The notes under the pieces were generated by a model, which saw nothing but the letters and a program-made list of their open reading frames with translations, had not been told where the DNA came from and did no database searches. Below, one piece after another: positions 21,898-36,300 of a DNA stretch of 64,000 bases (position 1 is the first letter of the stretch; each line of letters starts with the position of its first letter). Source of the DNA: Nemopilema nomurai (taxonomy: Eukaryota > Cnidaria > Scyphozoa > Rhizostomeae > Rhizostomatidae); contig ML133479.1 in assembly GCA_003864495.1 (NCBI GenBank), forward strand, positions 854,294-918,293, given 5' to 3'. A program made the translations under genes and the position numbers.

Positions 21898-23727
21898 CTT
21901 CCCCCACCCTCTACTTGGACAGAAGCAAGGTCGCAGTGACGTAACGCATACCAAATGGGCTGTTGATGTAACTTTTGCTGTAGGTATGACCAAAGATTAT
22001 AATCTTTTGTATTATTTATGATAAAAAATCCGAAAAATTGTTCTGGAAAAATGTCTTCAGGTACAAAACTTTGCATACTCTGTGGAGGGTGGGTTAGAAA
22101 AGTATGCTAAAAGAAAAATTTTTTAATGTTTCTCACCAATGTGAAAATTAAGGGTCCTTTAGCGTTGATTGGATGATCATGCCATGAGTATTTCAAGTTC
22201 TACGGAGTAACAAGGGAAGGGCTAAGATACAATCAAAACACTAAACCCACAACCCTACAAGGATAGTTAATCTATAACCAAAACATATTTGTTCCAAAAA
22301 TGATTTGCAATCAAAGGCAATTACTTTCATATCTTTATGATAACAGCTGCAATGATAAAACCAAGGCTATAACCTAGGAAAAGGGAAGTTTTGGAACGAA
22401 TCTTGGAAAGCAGAGTTCTTGCATAGCAATTAAATCAAGGCTGTAGCCTTACAATATGGACCATTGTTGGCTAGAAAAATGTCGTTTCTTAATATGACTT
22501 ATAATCAAACAGGGTTACTTTAAGAATTGTTTGGTGCTGGTTTCATTGTTAAACAATTAGCATTTCTAGAGTTACAAAACTTAAAACGCAAAGTTTTGTA
22601 TGAAAGAACACCATAATTAAAAGCTTTCAAAAAGTGCCATTTCTATACGGTAGATATCATAAAAACTGGCTTTTGATCAAAGGGTGTTACATTTAGAGTC
22701 AGTTGATGTTTGTTTTACTATAGTATGGTTTGAATCTCCAGAATTACAAGGCTTGAGAAGTAGAATTTTCGTAGAGTAAAAAATCAAGCCATTGATTATA
22801 GATTTGATAGCTAGTTTTAACACCAGCCATCCCGAAAATTCATAGAATATATGATGTCATACGTATACAAAATATTCTTGAATTCCGTAGGAATTCTTGA
22901 CTTCTTTAAGTCTGTTGAGATGCATGCAGCAACAGCTACCCAATGACTCTTAAGAGCTTCTACATATATTTCAATGCAATTTTAGTAAATCCCTCAACCT
23001 TAAATTCCCGAACAAATGAAAGTATTTTAGGCTTTATATTTGATAACAGAGCTGAATAATTACGAAAATAGGGTGTGAAAGTTGGCAAAGAAAAACGACA
23101 GTAAAGAATAAGAAGCCGTCTCCCAAATAAAGCATTATTGTAAAGCTGATAAAATATCATTCCCAATTGTATCTAAACTAATTTGCAAGCTGGGAAATAT
23201 TTGTAATAAAAATGTCTCTCTCTAATACAAAAAGGAGCATTCTTGAATAAAGCAGAATATTCAAAAAATAGAAAAACTAAGAAATTGATGAAAGACGCAT
23301 GTTTTATACCAACGGACACAATTCTAAAAAATTATCGCAATGTAAACTAAATTTTCTGTTTAGGATAGGGTAGGCAACCAAGCAAATTATTTTGGGAAGC
23401 AGAAAGTAGCTGGTTGTAAAAGTCTACAAATAATCTTTATTACAGTCTATTTAAGTTGGGGGTACGTTGGATAAAAGCGGAAACGGTTGATAAGAAATCT
23501 TAACCGAAAGTGACCTAGAAGTAGGTGACAGAGGAGAACTGAATCTTGACCCTAGGAACTGTTGGAAATCATTGCATATAAACACAGAACAGTTAAAAAT
23601 AAGCCTAACAGTTAAAAATATATGTTGTATACATTCACAAAACTTGAGATAATGGATGTGCAAATCGCTTTTTGTAAATGATCTTAATATTTGACACTGA
23701 ACCTAATACAAAAGAATTTCATTTTGT
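21898..23727. other. Spacer: upstream of the LRR gene, downstream of the giant vWFA gene
   Basis: No gene is visible. A minus-strand poly(A) signal (TTTATT on plus, 23436–23441) is about 290 bp beyond the stop of the giant gene. Between about 22300 and 22800, loosely similar stretches recur at roughly 170–190 bp spacing (atcaaaggcaattac, atcaaacagggttac, atcaaagggtgttac), suggesting an old, decayed tandem repeat. Confidence 0.45.
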
Positions 23728-24344
23728 CTAAGACGATCCCATTTTGTAACAATATTTATTGAGTACATGTCGGGCAAAAATATCGGACACAATAGTTTCA
23801 AGCTTCCCGGGGTTATAAACATTGTCCGTATTCCTTGACATCATCTGCAGTGTCCCAACATCGACAGGACGTATTCCTCGTATCCCTATGCTGACGATGT
23901 TCATTGTTAATTTGCCCAGTGGGCGTGCTAACGTCATCAAATTGACGTATCTTCCGTTGACGACTCTTGGATCTTGTCGTCCATCTGATATAAAGAATAT
24001 CAATTTTGGCACATTTGGTCTAGCGCCATTGGCTACCAAAAAGGCTTCGTTTACAGCAATTTTTAGAGCCAAGTCGATTCTTGTTTTGCCGTAAGCTGGA
24101 GTGATGCCGTCCACCGCAGCATCGAACAGTGTTTTGTTGTAGTGATCTGAAAATCGGACAGCCAAATGTGTCTGCTCTGGCCCTGCAAACGTGACGATGC
24201 TTGCACGGGTCTCATCTTGCGAGAATGGGAATAGATCGAGAATTCTTTTAATAAAATTTCTTGCTAAACCAGATGCATACTGCAGTGTGCCAGAGTTATC
24301 CAGTAAGAATAAGATGTCAATCTTCTTTCTTTTGCAACCAGGGC
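23728..24344 (-). other. Terminal exon: vWFA-4 domain
   Basis: Begins after ctactag in phase 1 with PGCKRKKIDILFLLDNSGT. The MIDAS loop is DNSGT (DxSxT rather than DxSxS). The later MIDAS residues are present (KTRIDLAL; ISDGRQ). The domain opens with Cys and closes near LNKYC, as in the other three modules. It is the most diverged of the four. Confidence 0.85.
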
Positions 24345-27300
24345 CTAGTAGCGAGGGCAGAATAGATCTTCAATATTCTTGCATATATCAATTATCTTCT
24401 TAATGCAGAGCGCGAAAATAGTTTCAGAAATTTATGAAAACCAGAAAGGTTATGATGGTAGTATTCCTGTCATCAAATGAAGATGAAAACATTTCTACAA
24501 CAGACATGTTCCAGATAATCATATTAATATCTTCGATAGCACTTGTTGCGTTTACTGTGTTAAATGTCGATTAAATTAAGATACCGAAATATTAATGGTC
24601 TTCACAAATCAAAGGGCTTTAATAAAAGAGCCTTAAGCCTCTGTAAAGTTATACGCGGAGTGAAATGAAAACAAGTTTACCTTCAAGCGCTGTCTTGCTT
24701 ATGTCTGCAAAAAGAAAAAGCATGGTTCATTATTAGATCTCACTTTTCAACGGTACATTGGTAGGTAAATTCAATAATACAGCAAAATCACGGATAATCG
24801 TCCAAAGATTCTCTTCATTCCTTTCTAGTTTATTTCACAGCTTCATATAGCAGTGAAGGTATTTTAAAACACAGGGGAAAGAAGAAACAAAATATTAGCA
24901 CCCTTCATCATTCTGTTACGGACTTAGGCAACACAGAATGAACCAACTAATAAATGGCCGAGAAAACAGCATAAAGAAGTTGAAATGTGTCATGCGAACA
25001 ACAACAACAACATTAGCTGAATAACAGGCATCTTCAAAAGCATTTAGAAAGCAGAATTTCTACGCATCGAGGCAAGCAAATTACCTGAAGGCCCAACCAG
25101 AAGTAACAGTCGACTCCTGAAAGTGGTCCCTTTATGGATGAAAGAAGGTGCACCGTTAACTGATGCTGGTTTACGTGTATTGGTGTAATAAGCAGTGAAC
25201 TTCATCCTAGTGACCTTCTTTCCAAGCCTTTCCATGAGCACCTCTCTGCGCATTTGTGTGTAAGGCGAGAGCGGCAGAGATTCCTTCTTGCCATTGTATT
25301 CATACACCAGAGTGTAGTCCTCTTTATCAACACTGGTGGCTTGAATAACCACGTGTCGACTTCTCGTTTCTCTATCTGTGGGCAAAAGCAAATACAATCA
25401 ACAGCACTGTTTAAAGCCATTTATAGCCATTTATATTACATTTATAGTCTTACACTAAGAATATGATCGAAACTCTCCAAGTTTCATAAACAAAACGCAC
25501 GCAGAAATTAGAGTTTATTTAGAGCAGCAGTTTCAGGTTTCGAAGTGTTCGAATAGGCTTTTGGTCTTTCCGTGGTGTTTACTAGCAACCCGAGAGTGGT
25601 TATTTTGTCACCTTTTGGTAACTTTCGTCGCTGGACATTCCGAAGAAAAGTGCTTTAAGTATGTAACAAAAATTATTTTAAGTATGCAATGAAAAGTTGT
25701 ATAAGTATGCAACAAAAATTATTTCAAGTATGCAATAAAAAAATGCTTTAAGTATGCCATAAAAAGTGTTTTAAGTATGCAACAAAAATTATTTTAAGTA
25801 TGCAATGAAAAGTTGTATAAGTATGCAACAAAAATTATTTCAAGTATGCAATAAAAAATGGTTCAAGTATGCAATAAAAAATGGTTTAAGTATGCAACAA
25901 GAATTATTTCAAGTACGCAGTAAAAAAGGGACGCTTGACGCTTCGCATTACACGAAACGGTTGTTCAAATAAAACGGCATAAAAAAATCATTGCCAACAT
26001 GGCCATTGATGTAAAAATTACGTTAAAGAAGGTGACAGCCTTGTTTGACCCCACTCCGAAATTGTTTGTTTGACTAACTGTTGGATTGATAACAATTTGA
26101 TCAACGCTGTGTATTCAAGGAAAATAATATTGTGACGTCACGATACTAAATTGACATTGCCTTCTTTCTATTGCACTTACCGGAATAATTGATTACAGCA
26201 CCAACAACATGAGAAAAGTGCTTCGGAGTGACAGGCATAGAGATCCTGTTGTTCAGCAACAATGCAACGCCTGTTCCTCTTGAGACTGCTTTGAAAACAA
26301 TGGGCGCCTTAGAACTCCTGTGCAGCTTGAATGAAATAGTGCACCGCGAACGACTTGCGCATTCGGAGCTTTTTGCGAGTCTGTTTTGCTCCCAGAATAT
26401 GGTGGCCGTGTCGCGAATGCGGTTGCGCACGTCAATAGCAACGTAGAGTACATCGGGATCGTAAGCTGGAAAGAAATGGCACAGTTGAGTCTGTGGAACC
26501 AGTTTGCCGAAGTAATGGTTGCTGAGTAGAACCAATGAAAGGCAAGCGAAGTGAAAGGTTTGCAACTAGCGGTGTAATCAAATTATTAAGACAAGTTTAC
26601 CCCAAGCTTGCAGCAATTATAGGAAGTCATATTTGGTGGCTTTTCTTTTATCATTTCAATCTTACTTTTTTGGATAAAGAGTTCTTTCATTACAGATTGA
26701 CATCCAACATGCAATAGAATGGAGTGGATATCTTCTATAAAGTGGGACCCAGAGGCATCTACACAAGGCAATATTTGAACCGCTTGAAAGAGTCCTCAGT
26801 CGTTTGAAAGAGAACTGAAAATTTTACTTTGCTTTACACAAGCCGATAAGACGCTACAAGAAAAGGAAATGATATTCAACTCCTTTTGAAGGTAGAAAGC
26901 AGTAGCCTGAACTTGATGCAAAGACTAGGTTAAGTGTAAGGCTGAAAATGCAAAGATGATACTCACAATCAATCTTTACAAAATTGTGGACCTTTCTTGC
27001 TATTGGTTTGAATGAAACTTGTAGCTTCTCGTTTAAAAGCAGCGGTTTATTGCTTTTGGCACTGTAGGCGGAAAAGTATACCGGACTCAAGGCACCTTGA
27101 ACTGCGACTGGGATAATCCGCTTCTCACTCTTTCCAAAGCCTAGTCGAATGCTTTGGTCTTTTCCGTGGTCTTTCCAGGCAACTATGGCGTCCTCCTTCT
27201 GGTTATTATAGACCTCGATCCCAAGGTAGTATTCTGTATTGAAAAGAATTCTCCACGTAAGATAAAAATGTTAAACGGGAACTTAACGGGTGACCATATA

Positions 27301-30300
27301 CACCATTTCAGCTCACATCGTTAGAAAAAACGGTCCCTTCAAAACAAAGCTACAAATATACCTTCGAAATCCCTACTTTCCAGGAAAATTGATTGCATTC
27401 AATTATAAGAAATTTTTGGGTAAGGGTGTTGGGAAGATATCTAAACAGACAATGTGAGTATCACTTGACGTATATAAGGTTGGAGAAAAACGTACCTCGA
27501 TCGAGAACAATGGTGATGATTCTTTGGCCCTCCTCACCATGACTGTAAACTACACTCCTTTTACCGTTAACCAGCACTGCAAAATCGGCTAAGTTCTTGT
27601 ACGCCCAAAATGTTATTGGTGCGTCGGAAAGGATGTACCGTAGCGTCCTTGTCACTTTGCCACTGCCAGACACAACCATCTGCATCTGTTTGCTGTTCAA
27701 ATTGATTTTCAGCAGGCAATCATAGTCGAGGTTGTTGACCACATTCACATAAAGCTCGTATACCTTATCTAGAAATGAGAAAATGTCCTCAATCAAGTAA
27801 ACTTTGCTGCACTCTTTTGTTGTAATATTGTAACCACAACATCCTTAAAAATCCAGGTAGATAATTAAAGACTAGAAATGCTTTGGCCGTTTACCATAAC
27901 ATTAGTTTTAAAAGCCATCAAATTATTAACGTAAAACGGCAGCATGAGCTTCCAAATAACTGTTCAATGGACGCACCTTTTGATATTACAATGTCGTAGT
28001 ATTCCCGTGACGTTGTCGACTTGTAACTGATTGCCTTTTCGTTATTGAGGAAAACGGTAGCAAGATTGTCAACTGCATTCCCGATCGCCACAATCTCTGT
28101 CTTCTTCTCCATTTCGAAAAGGGACTTCTCTGAAGACCCAGCTTTAACTGGGACCTTTCTTATGACGCCGTTGTAGCGGAAGAGAAGCATTACATCCCTG
28201 TCCAGGTTGTTATTTGCATTGAAGCCAAAATAGTTGTAACTGGGCCCTGCAGAAGTTTCAGAAAAGTTGTTCCAGATCATGGGAAGCACAAAAGATATCG
28301 AAAGATTTTTCCTATTAAAAGATGACGATGTGAAATGAGCTTTGCAATGGTTGACTTGATTAAGGGGTGTGTCTTATGCAATCAACATTAAAAAACGCAG
28401 GAATTTTTGGATCACATCATCAACATATGAAACAAGATGACCAATCCCCTAACGCAGAGAGCGGACATAAGTCCTGATTCCAATCAGATCACAACTCGAA
28501 CTTTCACTGTGCTTTTTAAGTCTCCTTTGCGCTGTACATCAGAGTCATACCCTCAAGTACGTAACACCCCAAAAAGTCACATTATAAACAAGGCACCCTC
28601 GATAAGTGAGACCACCGAGGGATCCCAAAATGGAGCTCCCTAGGTAACAATCTCACAAATTTCAACGCACTGCATTTAGAGCTGCGAATCGAATGAAAAG
28701 TTCACCAATTTCAGTAATCAAGAATAATCATGATTGATACGATCCTTTTGTAGAACCACTCACCAGCTGTTATGGTGACGTCCGCCACCACGACGTTTGG
28801 CGTCTGAGTGATCCTCAAAACTCTGTTTCCGTTTAGCAGGGCAACGCTCTTTGTAGCATCAGATGAGACGTTGGCCGTCAGTTCAATTGCTCCTCCCGAC
28901 TTGCCAAAAAACACAAGCCGATGCGCTGCAGCAGCCGGTGCAACGCTAAGCTCTTTCTTTCCCTCAATATCCCGCCATGCAACAGAAGCTCTGTTGTAGG
29001 CCCTGTTGCTGAAAAACAACTCAATGTAGGGCGATGTTGCGACAATGTAATCCCGTTTAGAGCTGTCCGGAGATGGAGTGAGGGATACAGACGCCAAATC
29101 ATTCAAGAAGATTAGGCCAGGAAGGTCAAGGAACTTCGATGAAAAGGCGATGGGAGCGTTCGCGTCGTCTCCCTCTTTGTAAAATGGTCGCCTAAACATT
29201 TGGCGGCTTCCGATTTTGATTGTTCTTTGTTCCGTTCCCTCTTTCCAGGAAACTTCAATAGGCCCGGGGGCGTCATTTCTAAACGTAACATCAAGGAATC
29301 CGACTTCCCTATCAGATCCTGCGTCTCTTGCCACGATTCTGTTGACAGTCTTCTCATACGATGGCATTGCTTCATAGAAAGTGGCATTGTTGACCGTGAC
29401 AAAGGAATCGCTGTCCTCCCTCCGTGCCCTCACCTGAAGGCGATCATTCACTGGCAGCAAAGACACTACCGCCGTCTCCTGGCGCTCTTTTCCCGCGCCG
29501 ACTGTGTAGAACACCTTCTTTCCGTCCTGCATCCAGCTGAATACGACCGGCCCGCTGGCCCGGTTAACCAGGTCGACCGTGAAGAACCGGGGCGAGTCGG
29601 TCGCATCGATTCTCTGCACTGTCCTGCGGGCGTTGGGCTTGAGCGCGAGACTCTCGAGTTGGTTCATTTGCACGGGGGTTCCCACGTCGCTTCTCGTTGC
29701 CTTGAAAATAACCTGCCTCGTGTCATCCTCACCAGCAAACGTGAGTTGCTTCACTACGGATGACCTGTGGCCGACCTCATGCGAATATGGTTTCCCTTTG
29801 ATGATCCATTTAATTGTAATGGGACCACCTGCGTTGTTTACAATATCAACTGTAATGTATCTCTCAGGGTCCCTAGCAACAATACTTTCAATTACCTTCT
29901 CCTTGCGAGGAATATACAAAAGCTCTAATTCACCATTCAATGAAACAGGAGAGTTCGTATCTTCTCTTTTCCCAGTTAACTTCAAAACGGCATTTTCGGC
30001 GGCCACGCCTTTCAATACAACTGCCAGCTGTGAAGGAACATCTCTGGTTACATTGATCTTCGTTTCAGTGGTACCTCTATGCACGGTAACCGACACTGGT
30101 CCGGCGGCGCGATTTTCAATGTTGATCATGATATAACGAGGAGCAGGGTCCTTATCCTTGTACCCTTCGTTCAGTGCTCCTGGGTCGTCGAACAGCCACG
30201 GCAGGATCAGCTGCTCTTCCGAAACGATCACGTCGTTGACGACTTTGCGCTCGGTCGGCATCAGTTCAATGACGTCATTGTAATTCAACTTCACTGGAAA

Positions 30301-33300
30301 GTCGACATCAGCTCTTTCCCCTGTAAAAAGAACTGGTTTGGCCGAAGCCGGCCCTTGGAAAATGAGAGCAAGCTTCTTCTGATGACCTAGTCCATAATAC
30401 TTAGTCTTCTCTTTTCCGTCGTGAGAAATTATGAGATTGAACGGTCCATCTATTTTGGTGAATAACTCCACGATCAAGTATCTAAAGGCTTTCTGTCCAC
30501 TTGTTGGCTTAGAGAACCACGGCAAAACTGCATATCGATCGCTGGCAATCACAGTAACATTCTCGGACTTTGGAGACATTGATAGCTTGTCCTGACCGTT
30601 GACATCAACTACCAAGTCGAAATCAGTTCGTTTCGCAGCAACCTCTATTGACTTCTGGGGCTCGGAGCCATCAAACACCATGGTTCGCTTGATGACGTCA
30701 CCTTGATGGATGTTGACAGCCATTGGGATACCCTTGAAAACCCAGAAAAACACGAGCGGCCCTGATGCGTTGTTAACCAACTCAATGTTGAGTGTTTTAG
30801 GAATGACGCTGATAATGACTTCTTTCAGTTGCTTCTCAAAGGCCGGATCGAGTGTGAAAGACAATCCATCGTTTAGATTAACAGGTTCTCGTCCTTTTCG
30901 AGTAAAGCCAGAAAAATGCAACGGAAAGCTAGAGCTGGATCTGTTAAAGAAAACTTCTAAATGTGAAGACGACTCAGGAGCCACTAATAAACTCTTCTTA
31001 CTCCCTTTTTCGCTCCAAACGATTTCAACCTCCTCCTTCGCATTATTCGCAAAATCAGCAACAACAAACACTGGACGGCTTCTAACAACAACCAAAACAT
31101 TCCTTTTCGAACGCTGATAAAACAACTCTAAAGGATTTAAGCCATTCAACAATACCTGGTCGTTCTCATTCTGGGCTTTCGCAATAAACTTTAAACTATC
31201 TACCAGACTTCACCATCGTCGAAAGCAACCTCGTATCCAAACCTTTCTCCCACAGCCACCTCCTTCGATTTCTCCACACCCTTCTCAAGCCAGTTGACAA
31301 CAATCGCCGCACCAGCATTGTTAACAAAGTCAGCAACAACATACGTCGGAGTGTTGCTTGCCACTACCGACACAGCTTTCTTGTCCTTCGTTACAGATAA
31401 TGATACATCGTTGGCCCCATTCAACAATACCAGTTCATCGTTGTCTTTCCTCTTGGCTGTAAATTTCACCACTTTATCCGAGTCACCATCGTCGAAAGCA
31501 ACCTCGTATCCAAACCTTTCCCACAGCCACCTCCTTCGATTTCTCCACACCCTTCTCAAGCCAGTTGACAACAATCGCCGCACCAGCATTGTTAACAAAG
31601 TCAGCAACAACATACGTCGGAGTGTTGCTTGCCACTACCGACACAGCTTTCTTGTCCTTCGTTACAGATAATGATACATCGTTGGCCCCATTCAACAATA
31701 CCAGTTCATCGTTGTCTTTCCTCTTGGCTGTAAATTTCACCACTTTATCCGAGTCACCATCGTCGAAAGCAACCTCGTATCCAAACCTTTCTCCCACAGC
31801 CACCTCCTTCGATTTCTCCACACCCTTCTCAAGCCAGTTGACAACAATCGCCGCACCAGCATTGTTAACAAAGTCAGCAACAACATACGTCGGAGTGTTG
31901 CTTGCCACTACCGACACAGCTTTCTTGTCCTTCGTTACAGATAATGATACATCGTTGGCCCCATTCAACAATACCAGTTCATCGTTGTCTTTCCTCTTGG
32001 CTGTAAATTTCACCACTTTATCCGAGTCACCATCGTCGAAAGCAACCTCGTATCCAAACCTTTCCCACAGCCACCTCCTTCGATTTCTCCACACCCTTCT
32101 CAAGCCAGTTGACAACAATCGCCGCACCAGCATTGTTAACAAAGTCAGCAACAACATACGTCGGAGTGTTGCTTGCCACTACCGACACAGCTTTCTTGTC
32201 CTTCGTTACAGATAATGATACATCGTTGGCCCCATTCAACAATACCAGTTCATCGTTGTCTTTCCTCTTGGCTGTAAATTTCACCACTTTATCCGAGTCA
32301 CCATCGTCGAAAGCAACCTCGTATCCAAACCTTTCTCCCACAGCCACCTCCTTCGATTTCTCCACACCCTTCTCAAGCCAGTTGACAACAATCGCCGCAC
32401 CAGCATTGTTAACAAAGTCAGCAACAACATACGTCGGAGTGTTGCTTGCCACTACCGACACAGCTTTCTTGTCCTTCGTTACAGATAATGATACATCGTT
32501 GGCCCCATTCAACAATACCAGTTCATCGTTGTCTTTCCTCTTGGCTGTAAATTTCACCACTTTATCCGAGTCACCATCGTCGAAAGCAACCTCGTATCCA
32601 AACCTTTCTCCCACAGCCACCTCCTTCGATTTCTCCACACCCTTCTCAAGCCAGTTGACAACAATCGCCGCACCAGCATTGTTAACAAAGTCAGCAACAA
32701 CATACGTCGGAGTGTTGCTTGCCACTACCGACACAGCTTTCTTGTCCTTCGTTACAGATAATGATACATCGTTGGCCCCATTCAACAATACCAGTTCATC
32801 GTTGTCTTTCCTCTTGGCTGTAAATTTCACCACTTTATCCGAGTCACCATCGTCGAAAGCAACCTCGTATCCAAACCTTTCTCCCACAGCCACCTCCTTC
32901 GATTTCTCCACACCCTTCTCAAGCCAGTTGACAACAATCGCCGCACCAGCATTGTTAACAAAGTCAGCAACAACATACGTCGGAGTGTTGCTTGCCACTA
33001 CCGACACAGCTTTCTTGTCCTTCGTTACAGATAATGATACATCGTTGGCCCCATTCAACAATACCAGTTCATCGTTGTCTTTCCTCTTGGCTGTAAATTT
33101 CACCACTTTATCCGAGTCACCATCGTCGAAAGCAACCTCGTATCCAAACCTTTCTCCCACAGCCACCTCCTTCGATTTCTCCACACCCTTCTCAAGCCAG
33201 TTGACAACAATCGCCGCACCAGCATTGTTAACAAAGTCAGCAACAACATACGTCGGAGTGTTGCTTGCCACTACCGACACAGCTTTCTTGTCCTTCGTTA

Positions 33301-36300
33301 CAGATAATGATACATCGTTGGCCCCATTCAACAATACCAGTTCATCGTTGTCTTTCCTCTTGGCTGTAAATTTCACCACTTTATCCGAGTCACCATCGTC
33401 GAAAGCAACCTCGTATCCAAACCTTTCTCCCACAGCCACCTCCTTCGATTTCTCCACACCCTTCTCAAGCCAGTTGACAACAATCGCCGCACCAGCATTG
33501 TTAACAAAGTCAGCAACAACATACGTCGGAGTGTTGCTTGCCACTACCGACACAGCTTTCTTGTCCTTCGTTACAGATAATGATACATCGTTGGCCCCAT
33601 TCAACAATACCAGTTCATCGTTGTCTTTCCTCTTGGCTGTAAATTTCACCACTTTATCCGAGTCACCATCGTCGAAAGCAACCTCGTATCCAAACCTTTC
33701 TCCCACAGCCACCTCCTTCGATTTCTCCACACCCTTCTCAAGCCAGTTGACAACAATCGCCGCACCAGCATTGTTAACAAAGTCAGCAACAACATACGTC
33801 GGAGTGTTGCTTGCCACTACCGACACAGCTTTCTTGTCCTTCGTTACAGATAATGATACATCGTTGGCCCCATTCAACAATACCAGTTCATCGTTGTCTT
33901 TCCTCTTGGCTGTAAATTTCACCACTTTATCCGAGTCACCATCGTCGAAAGCAACCTCGTATCCAAACCTTTCTCCCACAGCCACCTCCTTCGATTTCTC
34001 CACACCCTTCTCAAGCCAGTTGACAACAATCGCCGCACCAGCATTGTTAACAAAGTCAGCAACAACATACGTCGGAGTGTTGCTTGCCACTACCGACACA
34101 GCTTTCTTGTCCTTCGTTACAGATAATGATACATCGTTGGCCCCATTCAACAATACCAGTTCATCGTTGTCTTTCCTCTTGGCTGTAAATTTCACCACTT
34201 TATCCGAGTCACCATCGTCGAAAGCAACCTCGTATCCAAACCTTTCTCCCACAGCCACCTCCTTCGATTTCTCCACACCCTTCTCAAGCCAGTTGACAAC
34301 AATCGCCGCACCAGCATTGTTAACAAAGTCAGCAACAACATACGTCGGAGTGTTGCTTGCCACTACCGACACAGCTTTCTTGTCCTTCGTTACAGATAAT
34401 GATACATCGTTGGCCCCATTCAACAATACCAGTTCATCGTTGTCTTTCCTCTTGGCTGTAAATTTCACCACTTTATCCGAGTCACCATCGTCGAAAGCAA
34501 CCTCGTATCCAAACCTTTCTCCCACAGCCACCTCCTTCGATTTCTCCACACCCTTCTCAAGCCAGTTGACAACAATCGCCGCACCAGCATTGTTAACAAA
34601 GTCAGCAACAACATACGTCGGAGTGTTGCTTGCCACTACCGACACAGCTTTCTTGTCCTTCGTTACAGATAATGATACATCGTTGGCCCCATTCAACAAT
34701 ACCAGTTCATCGTTGTCTTTCCTCTTGGCTGTAAATTTCACCACTTTATCCGAGTCACCATCGTCGAAAGCAACCTCGTATCCAAACCTTTCTCCCACAG
34801 CCACCTCCTTCGATTTCTCCACACCCTTCTCAAGCCAGTTGACAACAATCGCCGCACCAGCATTGTTAACAAAGTCAGCAACAACATACGTCGGAGTGTT
34901 GCTTGCCACTACCGACACAGCTTTCTTGTCCTTCGTTACAGATAATGATACATCGTTGGCCCCATTCAACAATACCAGTTCATCGTTGTCTTTCCTCTTG
35001 GCTGTAAATTTCACCACTTTATCCGAGTCACCATCGTCGAAAGCAACCTCGTATCCAAACCTTTCTCCCACAGCCACCTCCTTCGATTTCTCCACACCCT
35101 TCTCAAGCCAGTTGACAACAATCGCCGCACCAGCATTGTTAACAAAGTCAGCAACAACATACGTCGGAGTGTTGCTTGCCACTACCGACACAGCTTTCTT
35201 GTCCTTCGTTACAGATAATGATACATCGTTGGCCCCATTCAACAATACCAGTTCATCGTTGTCTTTCCTCTTGGCTGTAAATTTCACCACTTTATCCGAG
35301 TCACCATCGTCGAAAGCAACCTCGTATCCAAACCTTTCTCCCACAGCCACCTCCTTCGATTTCTCCACACCCTTCTCAAGCCAGTTGACAACAATCGCCG
35401 CACCAGCATTGTTAACAAAGTCAGCAACAACATACGTCGGAGTGTTGCTTGCCACTACCGACACAGCTTTCTTGTCCTTCGTTACAGATAATGATACATC
35501 GTTGGCCCCATTCAACAATACCAGTTCATCGTTGTCTTTCCTCTTGGCTGTAAATTTCACCACTTTATCCGAGTCACCATCGTCGAAAGCAACCTCGTAT
35601 CCAAACCTTTCTCCCACAGCCACCCCTTCGATTTCTCCACACCCTTCTCAAGCCAGTTGACAACAATCGCCGCACCAGCAGTTAACAAAGTCAGCAACAA
35701 CATACGTCGGAGGTTGCTTGCCACTACCGACACAGCTTTCTTGTCCTCGTTACAGATAATGATACATCGTTGGCCCCATTCAACAATACCAGTTCATCGT
35801 TGTCTTTCCTCTTGGCTGTAAATTTCACCACTTTATCCGAGTCACCATCGTCGAAAGCAACCTCGTATCCAAACCTTTCTCCCACAGCCACCTCCTTCGA
35901 TTTCTCCACACCCTTCTCAAGCCAGTTGACAACAATCGCCGCACCAGCATTGTTAACAAAGTCAGCAACAACATACGTCGGAGTTTGCTTGCCACTACGA
36001 CACAGCTTTCTTGTCCTTCGTTACAGATAATGATACATCGTTGGCCCCATTCAACAATACCAGTTCATCGTTGTCTTTCCTCTTGGCTGTAAATTTCACA
36101 CTTTATCCGAGTCACCATCGTCGAAAGCAACCTCGTATCCAAACCTTTCTCCCACAGCCACCTCCTTCGATTTCTCACACCCTTCTCAAGCCAGTTGACA
36201 ACAATCGCCGCACCAGCATTGTTAACAAAGTCAGCAACAACATACGTCGGAGTGTTGCTTGCCACTACCGACACAGCTTTCTTGTCCTTCGTTACAGATA

